Assembly (NCBI RefSeq): GCF_020520425.1
Contig: NC_079492.1
Location: 108,225,157-108,289,156, forward strand
Origin: Spinacia oleracea
Taxonomy: Eukaryota; Streptophyta; Magnoliopsida; Caryophyllales; Amaranthaceae
DNA length: 64,000 bases
Direction: 5' to 3'
Shown here: one piece after another, positions 34,738-46,152 of the stretch
Numbering within the stretch: the stretch's first letter is position 1
Layout: the number at the start of each line of letters is the position of its first letter
Made by a program: the position numbers and the translations under genes
The notes under the pieces: model-generated
What the model saw: the letters and a program-made list of their open reading frames with translations, nothing else
What the model was told of the DNA's origin: nothing
Database searches by the model: none

Positions 34738-37547
34738 CAGATTTTTGGCTGCATACCTATGCACGCAGAGTTGGGTGAATATGAGGTTTTTTAGACATCG
34801 TGAAACAGTTAAAATTGAACATGATGATAAAAAAAAATGAACATGAAAAAAATATCATTCTTCATACTTGTCTTTTGAGAAATAATATTTAGACTAATTA
34901 AATAATATTAATTAATATATCAAAAACTCTAGTACGTCTGCACAAGTTTAATCACTACGCTATATTTCGGTAGAAAATAAACAAATAAAAAATATGAACA
35001 TTGATGAATCTTTTTCTTCTTCTATGTTCCTCTTTCCTCTATGTTTCTTTCTCTCTCATCTGCAACTTTTCTCCATCTTCATAGTTCTTATTTTCCCTTC
35101 TTCGTCGATAAATTTTCTACCACCAAATGCAGACGGATTGAGTTCACCAACTTCTCCTCCACTTCTTCTCCGATTCTGTCTATTTTCCTCCTTGTTAAAT
35201 TCTGAAAATTGAACATAGAACATTTTTTTAATTAAAAATGAACTTGACAGGATATCAAACATAGTACGAACATTAAATTTCTAAAACTGAACATTGAGTT
35301 TTAAAAATTGAACATAACTAAGAATAATAGGTGATTTTATTTAGAAACTAAAAAAAACCTATTACTAATTTAAACACATTTACTCCAGAATCGAGTATTA
35401 AATATTTTAACAATAATTCAAATTTACAAACCCAGAAATCAAACATATATATATGTGAACATGAGACTTAAGAAACTGAACATCACACAAAATTATTGAA
35501 AATATATTGAATTTAGTTGAACATGATTCTGTGTAAATTGAACATAAGACTTGAGAAACTAAACATCACACAAAAGTCTTATTTATGAACATATCATAGT
35601 TTAATAAGTTAAATTTAGTTGAACATGATTCTTTATAAGTTGAATATGAGACTTGAGAATCTGAACATCGCACAAAAGTGTTCTTATGTGTTCTTATTTA
35701 TGAACATCATATTTTAGAAGTTGAACATGATGAACTATAAACTGAACATGACAATATTTAGACATCGCTACTTTTGATCTTTCAATAAAGCTAGTGAACA
35801 TGAATGTGTACATAATTCTTTATAAATTAAATATGATATGTAAGAAACTGAAAATCACACAAAAGTATTGAGCATATATTAGTTTTCCAAAAAAAATAAT
35901 ATATTAGTTTTCCGCATTCCAATCAACTAACCAAAAGCTCGCAACAAGGAAACAATTCCAAAAGATTAAGAAGCAAATATATTAACTGCTCTCTTTTATA
36001 CAAGGAGGTGGCAAATATATGAACATTATTCTGTATAAGTTGAACATAAGACTTGAGAAACTGAACATGACACAAAAGTGTTCTTATTTATGAACATATC
36101 ATAGTTTTATAAGTTGAACATGGTTCTTTATGTTGAACATGAAACTTAAGAAACTGAACATCACACAAAAGTGTTATTATTTGTGAACATCATCTTTTAT
36201 AAATTGAACATGGTGAATCATAAACTGAACATGACAATATTTATACAACGCCATTTTTGATCTTTTAGTAAAGAATAATGAACAGCTGCTAATTACTGTT
36301 ATGGCTAGCCTTTTAGTCGAACATGATTTTGTACATAATTCTTTATAAGTTGAACATGAGACTAGAGAAACTGAACATCATACAAAAGTTGAACATATAT
36401 TAATTTTTTAAGTTAAGGTTAGTTGAACATCATTTTATATAAGATGAACATAAAAATTGAGAAACTGAACATTCCACAAAAGATTGAACATATAATAGTT
36501 TTATTAGTTCAATTTAGTTGGACATGATTCAACATAGGTTGGATAAGAGAGTTGAAAAATTGAACATCACTCAAAAGTATTATAATTGATTTCATTAACA
36601 ATATTAATTTGAACATCTATTGTTACAATTTGAACATGACAAATTTTGAACACACCACTTTAGATCATTATGTAAAAATAATGAACATCATCTTATAAAA
36701 TTTGAACATGATTAAATTTCAAAGTCACAACAGAAACATTTGACATACTTGCACAACTTGCACACCGAAGCTAGGTTTACTTTCATAGAGTTCATCATTT
36801 CCAAGGTATTCACCAAAAAAAAAGTAAGTAACCTAATCTTATTCAAAAAAGCAGGTAAACTAATCGTATTCACCAAAAAAAGAGTAAGTAAACTAATTAT
36901 GAAGAAACGAGAATGTAAATTAACACCTGCTATGGTCTCATCGGCGAATCTTCAAATCAGTTCGAAGAACAACTCGGTATCATTCTCAACGGAGTTAAAA
37001 AGTCGATCCAAAATAATTTTCATCAGCTTCACGTTTACCGACATGGATCTCTTTAATATCACCTAGAACCTTCCGGTTAACTCCACGGCGAACCCTAGCG
37101 TAGGTAGGAAGCCTCTCAACCGCCTCCCAATGAAGCGCCTCTTCATCTTCTTCTCCAGCTCAAAACGACTCCGATCTAGCAAACGCGTTCTCCGACGTCG
37201 TTCTTTGAACTGTAAAAAAATCAAACCGAAAATACACAACATCAACAAATTACACAATAAAATAACAAAATTACTCAAAATAATCAGAACATAGGGCAAT
37301 ATTCATCCGCAAATTACACTCTGAACTCCGGCGAAGTCATCCGCAAATTTGAGATCCTGGAGAGAGGAATTGGGGAGAGGTTAGAGGAGAGAGAAAAATG
37401 GAGAGAGGTTAGAGGAGAGAGAAAATGGCAAAAAATCTGGGCAGGTAATATAAATAGAGCGTGTTTCTTTTATTAAAAAAACGTCGTCGTTTCATGTAGT
37501 ATGCATGTAGAGATACATGTACACCTATGCATCCATTAATAATTATT
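34738..37547. mobile_element. MULE with GAACAT-rich interior
   Basis: The 9 bp duplication ACCTAAACC lies at 34729-34737 and 37548-37556 (the match extends to TTACCTAAACC). The left end CAGATTTTTGGCTGCATACC resembles the left end of 53489-55480 (GCAAATTTTTGGCTATACC). The right end, inverted, has GGATGCATAGG. TIRs are thus short and degraded. Interior: GAACAT repeats, then about 36900-37400 a coding-looking GC-richer block with no identified protein. Confidence 0.65.
35210..36720 (+). repeat. Degenerate GAACAT repeat field
   Basis: Dozens of TTGAACATGA, CTGAACATCACACAAAAG and TATGAACAT units occur at irregular 20-60 bp spacing, with a loose higher-order unit (GAGACTTGAGAAACTGAACA then CACACAAAAGT) recurring at about 35465, 35550, 35645, 36050 and 36150. 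Non-coding. Confidence 0.8.
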
Positions 37548-37556
37548 ACCTAAACC

Positions 37557-37864
37557 GTCTTTTTAAAATTTTCAGTTGACATATCCTGACATGTTATAAG
37601 CGGGCTTTCGGTGACTGAGCCCATTAAGGTATGTAACCATCTAGATTGTAAATGATTGGAAAATTTGTCAATTACTACCTATGTTTTTTGAAACATTGCG
37701 AATTACGAGCCGTTCCGAGTTAATCTCATTGATTGGGAAAATTTTCCAATCAAATGGTATTTTTGTAAATAATTGATGCTTTTATTACGAAAATGCCATT
37801 AAATGTGGGTCAAAGTATAATGACATGTCATCAAATATGGGTCACTTGTACGGTCATTATTGTA
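37557..37864. other. Spacer between MULE and Helitron
   Basis: Short AT-rich spacer of about 300 bp. Nothing recognised. Confidence 0.4.
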
Positions 37865-38715
37865 CTAGTCTTATATGCACGCGATGCGTGCGGGATTATA
37901 AAAACTTAAAATTGCATTACAACCCCTAAATGTAAAATTAGATTAAAAAAATGTTTACAAAGTTCATCAAGCGAGATGTCTCTGTCGAGTTCCATGGAAA
38001 AAAGCAATGGTGAATAGTCACCCGAATGCATCCACATGAGAAGAAGGATATTCTCCAATGAACATTGTTTTGTCATGCTGAGAGAAATGACATCTGCGGA
38101 GCATAAGAGAGACATTGAACCAATTAAATATGCTAGTATATTTTTCCCTATGTCCAAAACAACCAGATGTTTTGAGAAACGAAAATGTAACGTTATCAGG
38201 AATTCAACGCAAATAATGCAAGTACAATTTCCAAAATTTCACTTAAAAATCATACCTCGCAGCTCAAATAGCGTAATTAATGTTATCTTAGGCTATGTTT
38301 GGTTAGAAGTTCTTACAGAATCTTAACCAAGATATATTAGTCTAACCAGTATAAACATTTGTTATGATGAGTTCATGTTCAGTATAAAGCATTACCTTAA
38401 GAAGTAAGCAAAAATAACCTTAACTGGCAGTTCATTTATTGAAAAAAAATCAGACGGAATGAATAAATGATCTTGCAAGTAGAATAAGTTTCAAGATCCA
38501 CTGACTGACATCATTATAATAATCACGCAAGGTGCAGCGATCAATCCATATATGCTTAGAATTAGGTTTGATTTGAATCCCATCTACATCATATCATGCC
38601 CCCTCCCACCTTTAACTCTAGATTGCATATTATCACACGCTGACATTCCTTTAGCCTTAGCCCTTTCCCAGTGAACTTAATTCTCTGCCCACGACCACCA
38701 ATCATCTTATAAGAT

Positions 38716-38880
38716 GACACATTCAAGTATGACCTCAATTCAATTGTACCTGAAATTTCGAAGACAGTCCAGAGTGGTTCCTTTATCCGACACGCTTCTC
38801 TTAGCGATCCATGTCCATCATCTAATTAAAGCAACACCCAGAAACTACAATTACTATCGTATCAACAATTTGTCACAACA
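38716..38880. repeat. Duplicated segment in Helitron, copy 1
   Basis: Shares with 41515-41660 the blocks GACACATTCAAGTATGACCT, TTTATCCGACACGCTTCTCT and CATCATCTAATTAAAGCAAC. Copy 1 has about 20 extra bases after the first block. On the minus strand copy 1 could be an exon (ACRIKEPLWTVFEIS followed by a GT donor), and copy 2 has a stop there. Confidence 0.8.
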
Positions 38881-39213
38881 ATTCTCAACCTCATAGTAAC
38901 AAAAATAATCCACATAAACACCTTAACACTCAAAATCCCTTATCAAACCTACAAAAAAGAGTAATTTAGTTTATTAAGAGCAAATATTAATGAATTTCAC
39001 ATTTGTAGAAAACTAAAATGACACTTGTAATTCAACCCTCAGAGATAGATTAATCTCTCCAGCCCTTAACATTCTTCCTACCTTTATAACCCCAGTAATT
39101 TGGTTCAACAATTTAATGTTAGATTGGATCAGTATTGACATTCATCATCACATCAGATAACCATTCACCAAACAAAGATAAACCAAGACTGATTGGCCAA
39201 TAGAAGGAGTTAC

Positions 39214-39597
39214 CTCAGCAATGCAGAGGTCTCTAAGAACAGCTGCAATGGCACACACTGCATAAGAATCGCAGTAGAATAAGCAGATAAAAATATAAAG
39301 CATCACAACAATTGCAATAGACCAAAATAGTGATTAATGAAGCTAGTTTTATTCAATTTCCATCTATGTTATTTCATCTATCATTACAAATAATTCACAG
39401 GCTATCATCTAAGCTGAAGACTAAATGTCAGACAATCATCGATAGTTGAATCATCTCAGACCTGACACGGTCCTCTTCTCAAACGGTTCTGAATCCATCT
39501 TGTTCGAAAATTCAGTCGCAAAGTTCTGAAGTTTGACGGTCCTGGCATGCTCGTCTTCCCAGATCCATTTTTGATCACGAAAGTTGAGAATATTCAT
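39214..39597 (-). pseudogene. Captured two-exon gene fragment, unknown source
   Basis: Minus-strand exon 39597-39462 begins MNILNFRDQKWIWEDEHART and ends in a good donor (GTCAG|GTCTGAG). Exon 39257-39214 (acceptor TTATGCAG) reads CAIAAVLRDLCIAE and ends GAG|GTAAC. Phases agree (1 then 0), which would be unlikely by chance. Codon usage and composition look protein-like. I do not recognise the family. It lies inside the Helitron and is probably a capture. Confidence 0.5.
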
Positions 39598-41435
39598 CTT
39601 TTAGGAAAGTAGGACATCCTTCATCCTTGACTGATTGAGACCTAGAATGTCTAATTGCTGGTTGGTTCCTTACTTGTCTTATATGACTTAGCTTAAAATA
39701 GTTTGACATCGACCAATTAGTATCCCCAATAGTCAGTTGTGGTTTCAAGCTGAGTTTCTTTTGTTTATATCATATTTTAGCTAACATATCCCCAATAGTC
39801 AGTTGTGGTAATTTTGTGTCTATTAGAATAGTATTCAGTCTATTTTGTTTTAGCACTCACATTTTAACTAACCAGTTCTGACACAATTTCTTACTAATAC
39901 AAAATCAACCTAATTCAACCCAAAATGTATAATTTTTCCATCCATCAGACACCGAAACAGAAATCGAAATTTCAACCAACTAATTGCAAATCGAAATTCA
40001 GGTCAATAAACTGTTTTACACACTAACACCAACAGCCAAATCTGTGAACGAAGAATGTTTGTACCTGCAGTTCATCATAAAGCCAACTCTGTGAACGAAG
40101 AATGAATACAGAAGAACGTTTGTACCTACATTACATCATACAGAAGAATATCAGTCTTATTGGGACTAAAGCATTTCAAAACTACATGGCTACATCATCT
40201 TACAGTCATAAACCCAATCTTTTCGACTACACACACTTACAATTACAACAACAGGAATGTACTCGTCACCAAACTCAAACCAAAACCACACTAATTATTG
40301 CAAAAATTCGCCCATTACGAATCATAAGGCAGTACACTATTAACCTTCTTCAATTAATCAAAGAAAAGATTGCAACAACAATGTAATGAAACAGCAAGTC
40401 ACAGCATAAAATTATTGAATAAATTATGTAGCAAAAACGTAAAATAATGGAACCATGTGACTATAAAGGCATGTTCATAGAAACGGTGAAACCTTTCATG
40501 ATTTCTTTCAAATACCAAGTGACCACCCATATTCTTTACATTCCCTAAAGATCTAGTTCTCTTTGAATCTATTAGTTTGACATGGATATGAATACTTTTG
40601 TTATTGACAACCTACAATGCAACATCGAGACAGTATATATAATTGCCTTTATCAGCCATGAACCACAAATATAGTAATACAATGATCATCACACAAATTT
40701 ACCCACTGTAAAATTATTTTTTTTATCAAGAGATTAGGTAAGTATCTCATCAAACAAAAAAGATAACAGGCCACAACTAAAAGCTTCCCCAAACTTACTA
40801 CGCTTGCCTACCTAAATAATTAGTAACCTTAAAACGAATCAGGAAACACCGTGTACCCCAACTGACATCAATATCACTCTCGCATTGAAACATGACATAA
40901 ATGCAAAGTCAACCCTAAGTATCTCAGGTCATATCAAGTAAAGGTCCCTAAACATGACTAATTCAAGAGTAAATCAATTACAGCTGTGATAAAGCTACAA
41001 ATTCTGTATGCCCTTTGATTTAAACAGGATAAATTATGGGTTACCTGCACTCATAGTTACTATATAAGAGTCGGAATTTGGGCAAAAACTGGGGAATTTA
41101 CTATAAATAACTAAACAAAATTGTGAAAGAAAAAATAACAAACCCCACGAAAAACAAATAGAAGATCAAAGAAACAAATATTATTAACAAAAAAGTTAAT
41201 CAAAATTGGGGAATAGAAATGGGAGATTATTGAAAATTACCAACAGGAGAGGTGAGATAAGTTGGAAGTGAGCGAGATAAGAAGAGATCCTTCTGCTTGC
41301 CATTTCAAATTATTTCCGAAATACTCGAGCTCGGTTGCTGCATCATTTCGCACCCAGTTATTTTGAGAGAAAACCAAATCAGGGAAAAATCAATTACGGA
41401 GTATAATTTAAATTTAGATGAATTATTAAAATTAC

Positions 41436-41508
41436 CGACGGTACGAAGCTTGTGTTGAACGACCCATGACCTGACTGATTCCATGGTGGTCTTGTATTCT
41501 TCCGCCAT
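41436..41508 (-). pseudogene. Captured first exon of a HIG1-domain (hypoxia-responsive) protein gene
   Basis: Starting at the ATG on 41508, the minus strand reads MAEEYKTTMESVRSWVVQHK followed by LRTV and a split Gly codon at a GT donor. This matches the N-terminus of small plant HIG1-domain mitochondrial proteins (pattern MAE.KT..ESIREWVV.HKLRTVG, from memory). The next exon is not present, so only the start of the gene was captured. Confidence 0.65.
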
Positions 41509-41514
41509 TTTTAA

Positions 41515-41660
41515 TATGACACATTCAAGTATGACCTCAGACAATCCAGAGTGGTTACTTTATCCGACACGCTTCTCTTAGCGATCCAGGTCCATCATCT
41601 AATTAAAGCAACAACCAGAAACTACAGTTAGTATCATATCAACAATTTGTCATAGAAATT
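41515..41660. repeat. Duplicated segment in Helitron, copy 2
   Basis: See copy 1 at 38716-38880. Here the segment directly abuts the captured HIG1-type start codon on the minus strand. Confidence 0.8.
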
Positions 41661-43599
41661 CTCAACCTTAACGTAACAAAAATAATCCACATAAACCACC
41701 TTAAACACTCAAAATCCCTTATCAAAGCTAACAAAAAAGAGTAATTACCCAGAAATCTAAACACTTCACATGGATAGTCAATAGCTCATTTTAGTGTTAA
41801 TAAAATCTAACAAATTCAAAGCAAATCAAGAATTTACTAATATCCATCAAATGTTATCCATCCAAAACTATACACCAATGGAAATACAAATATGGAAAAT
41901 TGTGTTCAAGAATATTTAAAATAATCTTATTTTCAAATGATACTCAAAACTTTCTCCAATCAAGATAGAGTGTAAAATACTTAACTTGCTGCACCTTTCT
42001 CCTGTGTCCCGGCTTTGATTCTTCTCTTTTCCCCCATTTATATAAAAAAAATTATAATAATAACTGAACCTTCAAAAAATCAAAAGCTTCAGAAAAGAAA
42101 TAGAAGAAAAGAAAATACCCCAGTTTGGAAGCTTTTTGCAGCTTTGGCGAAAGCTGTGAAGAACCAGGATCATCTGTACAACAAAAACAAAGTTAATAAA
42201 AATCACAGTAATTCGAGAATGAGAGAAAAAGATCATGGAATGATGAGAAACCTTCAGGTCGACAAAAAAACAGGGTTGAATTAATCTGAATCACCCTTTT
42301 TCTGAATTAATCAATCAGAAAATTGAAATCAAATTAAAAATTAAATTAAGAATGGAAGGGTAATAGAGGTAGGTGAAGTTTACAAATGAAATCAGGAAAC
42401 CCTAAGTGCACTAGTTATTGAAGCGACGGGGCAATAACCCGACTCGGAAACCCTAGCTGAGTTGTCGTTAATTATGCCGCCGAACACAAAACCACCCCCA
42501 AAATCTAGACATCTTGTAATCGATCATTCAACCCTTTTCTAAATCCCTAATTTAGATTTCCCCTAAAAAATTAAAACCCTACTTTCGAAATATATTTAAT
42601 CTCCAATTTCAGAATTTATTTCACCAAAACAATCCAGCGATTAAAAATTCTGCAAGAAGTTGAAAATTTTGCAAGAATTTGAATTGAATTGAAGTAAAAC
42701 CCTAAAACCAGATTACGAATCAATCACTGAAATGGAAAGAGTGGAAAGGGAAGCTTGAAATTAAACCTGAAAGGATGAAATGGAAGGTGAGCCGGCATCG
42801 CCGCCGCCTCCAAGGAGCCATCACCCACCATCGATTTCTATCTCCTCCATTATCGACCTTCAATCCGTTCTTATCTATAATCGAATCTCCTTTCCTAAAC
42901 CCTATTCGATTATTTTTTACGGAAGTTTCAATTTGAATCTCTCTCCTTCAATGAAATTTTTTCCTTAGAAACCCTAAAACCCATTTCCGTCGCGGCTGTT
43001 GAGGGAGACGCCGCCGTCGAGGCGATCGAGGATAGAGTTGATTGAATACCATCTTTGCGGGAGAAGTCTAACCCTAGAAATGCAGTGTTGTTTGGTGAGG
43101 GAAAGGTGAGGAGAGAGAAAAGTGGGAGGAGGAGAAAGGTTCAGCAAACGCATACATCGAAATAGGATGAGAGATATCTGAGGGCATTTTCGTCATTTAG
43201 TTTGGGGACACGAAAAGTTAATTTACAAAAAAACCCTCAGGAGTTGGCTTATATAATAGAGATTCTCGTAATACATCAACTGAAGGAAATAATGCCCTTG
43301 GTCCAAGTATGCATTCAATGTTAAGTCTAATAAATGCGGTTCAGTATTAATTAACAAGTTAATAATTCAGTGAGATCAAGTGAGCTGAATGCCTAGCTAG
43401 AGGCCGCTTCAGTTCAAGTGGAATTAATGATATTAATCCACAGCTTACTCTTGACTGAACCCGTAGGGTCACACAAATAGTACGTAAACGGATCAAGTAT
43501 TTAATAGCATTAAATACTCCATCTATGGATATTCGGAATCGACGGATCTTGGTTTCAGTGGGAGCTGAGATCGTCACAGGCAAGAAATGAATACTACGG

Positions 43600-43920
43600 A
43601 AACGATGATATTGCCGGAAACGGAAATATGGATCGTATCGGAAATATAAATATTATCCAAGTCGTAGATGTTGCCGAAAACGGAAACATGGTACGTATCG
43701 GAAAATATTATCGGAAATGAAAATATTGCCGGAATCGGAAATATTGCCGGAAACGGAAATATTGTCAGAATCGGAAATATTATCGGAATCGGAAAATAAT
43801 TCCGGAAACGAAAATATTAAATATTTGTTCGAAACGGAAATTAATTCCGGAATCGGAAATATTAAATATTGTTCGTATCGGAAATAAATTCCGGAATCGG
43901 GAATTTAATCGGAAGCGTAT
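43600..43920 (+). repeat. U3 subrepeats (CGGAAATATT type)
   Basis: Around 15 imperfect units such as GCCGGAAACGGAAATATTG and ATCGGAATCGGAAA occur in the LTR U3. The antisense solo LTR has the same array (TTCCGATAATATTTCC). Such arrays upstream of a TATA box often act as enhancers, but that is inference. Confidence 0.75.
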
Positions 43921-44296
43921 CGTACGAATTAGCATCGGACGAGGCTCGCTAGACGAAGGCCCAGCACGAAGCCAGGCCACCGCCCAACAAGCCACACGCA
44001 TCACCAACACACGCCAAAGCCTCGACCAGGCCCATCGCAAGCCAGGCCCAGCCGAAGCCATGGGCGCGCGCGGACAGTAGCATGGGCCGAGCGCTGTGCG
44101 CTCAGCGTGGGCCGCAAGGCCTGCGCGGGTGTACGGTGCTCGTGCGATGCTCGTGTGCGAATCCTAAAGCTATCGGGATTCTATAAAAGATTAAATCCTA
44201 AACCTATTAGATAAAGTTTATTTAAATAGAGTCCTAGCAGGATTCTAATTAAATAAATTAGTATCCTAATAGGATTCCAATTCCTTTTCCATACCT

Positions 44297-44305
44297 CTAT
44301 AAATA
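44297..44305 (+). promoter_or_regulatory. TATA box of Copia LTR
   Basis: CTATAAATA lies 1.0 kb into the LTR, just before the segment still shared with the 3' LTR remnant. It marks the U3/R boundary zone. Confidence 0.65.
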
Positions 44306-44935
44306 AGGGCCTAGGGTCATTATTTATACACAAGTTTTCAAGTATTCAAAGCTAGGATTTTTAAGCAGAAAAATCAGCCATAACTCTTGCCCATTTAGCC
44401 GAAAATAAGTAGTACCTTAAGGGCGATTCTAGTTGGTCAATCTTAAGGCGGATCCGGACGTGTTGTGGACTATCTACGGAGGGACGTGATATATGCGTTT
44501 TATATAGAGCTTTTACCCCTGTCCCTTAGTACTTTTTGATCTCAAATAAGCTCTTCGGAGCGATTTTAGTACTAATGTGCTCCTTGTAGTGTGTTTGTAG
44601 TTTCAGGTTCATCATTGTAGGAATTAGCATATTTTTGTGCATTTCCTACTCATTTGAATCAATACAAGAGATTATATACTTTCGAGAGCGCAAACATTGA
44701 GTTGGAAGAATTTTCATGCAAAGCGAATAGTGAAAGAAGTAGAAAACTGAATATCGTCCACTCTTTTGATCATAACTCGAGTTATACAACTCCAAATGAA
44801 GCGATTCAAATTGGGTTGGATTCTAGACTTCAAGAGCTTTCCAACGAGTGGTCATTCGCCTAATTCCGACTTATAGCGAAGGAGAAATGGTGTTTTTAAG
44901 ATAGAGGATCGTGCAGTTTCAACACTCGCCCGATC

Positions 44936-45082
44936 GGGCGGGCTTCGCCCGATCCGGATCGGGCGGTCATTCTGGGCGCTGTTCTGGGCATTTTGCAACC
45001 GCCCGATCGGGCGGAATTTCGCCCGATCGGGCCGACTATCGAGCACATCTCCCGATCGGGCGAAGCGTCGCCCGATCGGGCC
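44936..45082. repeat. Palindrome cluster GCCCGATCGGGC in 5' LTR
   Basis: Six palindromes in about 145 bp: four GCCCGATCGGGC, one with its first G changed to T, and one extended form CGCCCGATCCGGATCGGGCG, a perfect 20-base palindrome. All lie within 210 bp upstream of the TATA box. They open several frames rich in PDRA and ARSG, which are repeat artefacts. Confidence 0.93.
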
Positions 45083-45145
45083 ACGCCAACCTCCAGCGTA
45101 TTTCGCGAGATTTTATTTCCGATTTTGGGCTCTATTTTGGGCAAA

Positions 45146-45155
45146 CTATAAATAC
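45146..45155 (+). promoter_or_regulatory. TATA box, 5' LTR of Gag-only element
   Basis: CTATAAATAC lies about 65 bases after the palindrome cluster. The equivalent in the 3' LTR is near 50663. Confidence 0.7.
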
Positions 45156-45973
45156 TAGCCCCTTATATTTTTAGTGACATCTTTTTTTCTAGTTTTCTAA
45201 TTACTTAGTCTATTTTAGTTCTCTCTATTTTCTCCAAACACTTAGTTTTAATTTTAATCAAAGATTCAAGCTTTATTATTCCATTGTTCTTCAAGTCGGT
45301 ATTATTTCCTACCTTAATTTATTTTGTTGCTTTAATCATGTTTTCCATTATGCTAATTGCTTTGTTATTTATTATCATGAGTGAGTAGTTTAATTTCTAG
45401 GGTTTAGGGGATCCTTGAATGCATGATTGGGATTATATGTGGGCTTGATTATTGATTGATTGATTATAATTTCTATAGCTTATTATTATTGCTCGTCAAT
45501 TCTGTTCGGCCGGACTATTTTGATTTGAGTTTGATTAACCTTGGATTATGCGCCGAGAGGTATAAATCTAATGTTTTTGGTCTGTGGCTATTAGATAGGA
45601 ATTATTTCTAGTACGTAGCGAGAGCCCGCTAGTTGTTCTATCCTAAGGAATTCATAAGATTCGAGAGATGCATGTTTTCCTAGTTATGATTGTTAATTGA
45701 TTGTCATTGTTCGTTGTCCAATCCCGGTCTGCATTTATGGTGAACTGCTGCCCTAGATTCCATTAATATTGTTATTTTCCGATTTGATTATTTGCTTTAG
45801 TTTAATACACAACCCAATCCAAACTCTTGTTACCAGTAGTCTAGATTAATAATTTAATAGTAGAAAGAACGCCTGTTTCCCTGTGGATACGATCCCTGCT
45901 TCCCTTGCTATATTTTTAGTTGGTGAACGTTAGGTTTATCTTTGATAGGAGTACGATTTAGCCTGTCAAATTT

Positions 45974-45991
45974 TGGCGCCGTTGCCGGGGA
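45974..45991 (+). promoter_or_regulatory. Primer binding site of Gag-only element
   Basis: TGGCGCCGTTGCCGGGGA follows five bases after the LTR. This PBS is typical of Athila/Tat-like Gypsy families (tRNA-Asp type, from memory), so the element derives from Gypsy rather than Copia. Confidence 0.8.
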
Positions 45992-46152
45992 AACGGTTTA
46001 ATTTTCTGCTACTAATTTTATGATCTAGATTATTTTCTTTAGTCTCATAGAACTTCCTGTTCTTTAAGACCATGTATATATTTTATTTTCTTTAGTTTAT
46101 TTTTTTATTATTATTTTTTTTAATTTTTTTAATTTTTTTTCCCCTTAAAAAA

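Larger units (their letters stand above)
37865..43262 (-). mobile_element. 5.4 kb gene-capturing Helitron
   Basis: On the minus strand it begins TCTCTATTATATAAGCC (43262 downward) and ends at 37865 with the hairpin GCACGCATCGCGTGC, then ATATAAGACTAG. Host bases are A before and T after. No Rep/helicase frame is present. It carries pieces of host genes in the Helitron's own orientation: a HIG1-type first exon (41436-41508), a two-exon unknown fragment (39214-39597), and a promoter/leader-like block at about 42960-43200 followed by a short frame starting MVFNQLYPRSPRRRR. Part of its sequence is duplicated (38716-38880 and 41515-41660). Confidence 0.8.
44487..45968 (+). repeat. 5' LTR of the Gag-only element
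   Basis: Starts TGATATATGCGTTTTATATA, ends TTTAGCCTGTCA. Contains the palindrome cluster 44936-45082 and the TATA box 45146-45155. Confidence 0.92.

Noticed and set aside
36740..37299. Lys/Ser-rich and Arg-rich frames in the MULE
   Set aside because: Composition is protein-like but no family is recognised and the frames lie inside a transposon. Mentioned only as possible cargo.
42780..42968. Plus-strand Pro/Ser frame in the Helitron
   Set aside because: Captured material runs on the minus strand. The plus frame has no support.
44896..45174. Frames rich in PDRA/ARSG in the LTRs
   Set aside because: The palindrome GCCCGATCGGGC reads open in several frames on both strands. They are duplicated because LTRs are duplicated.
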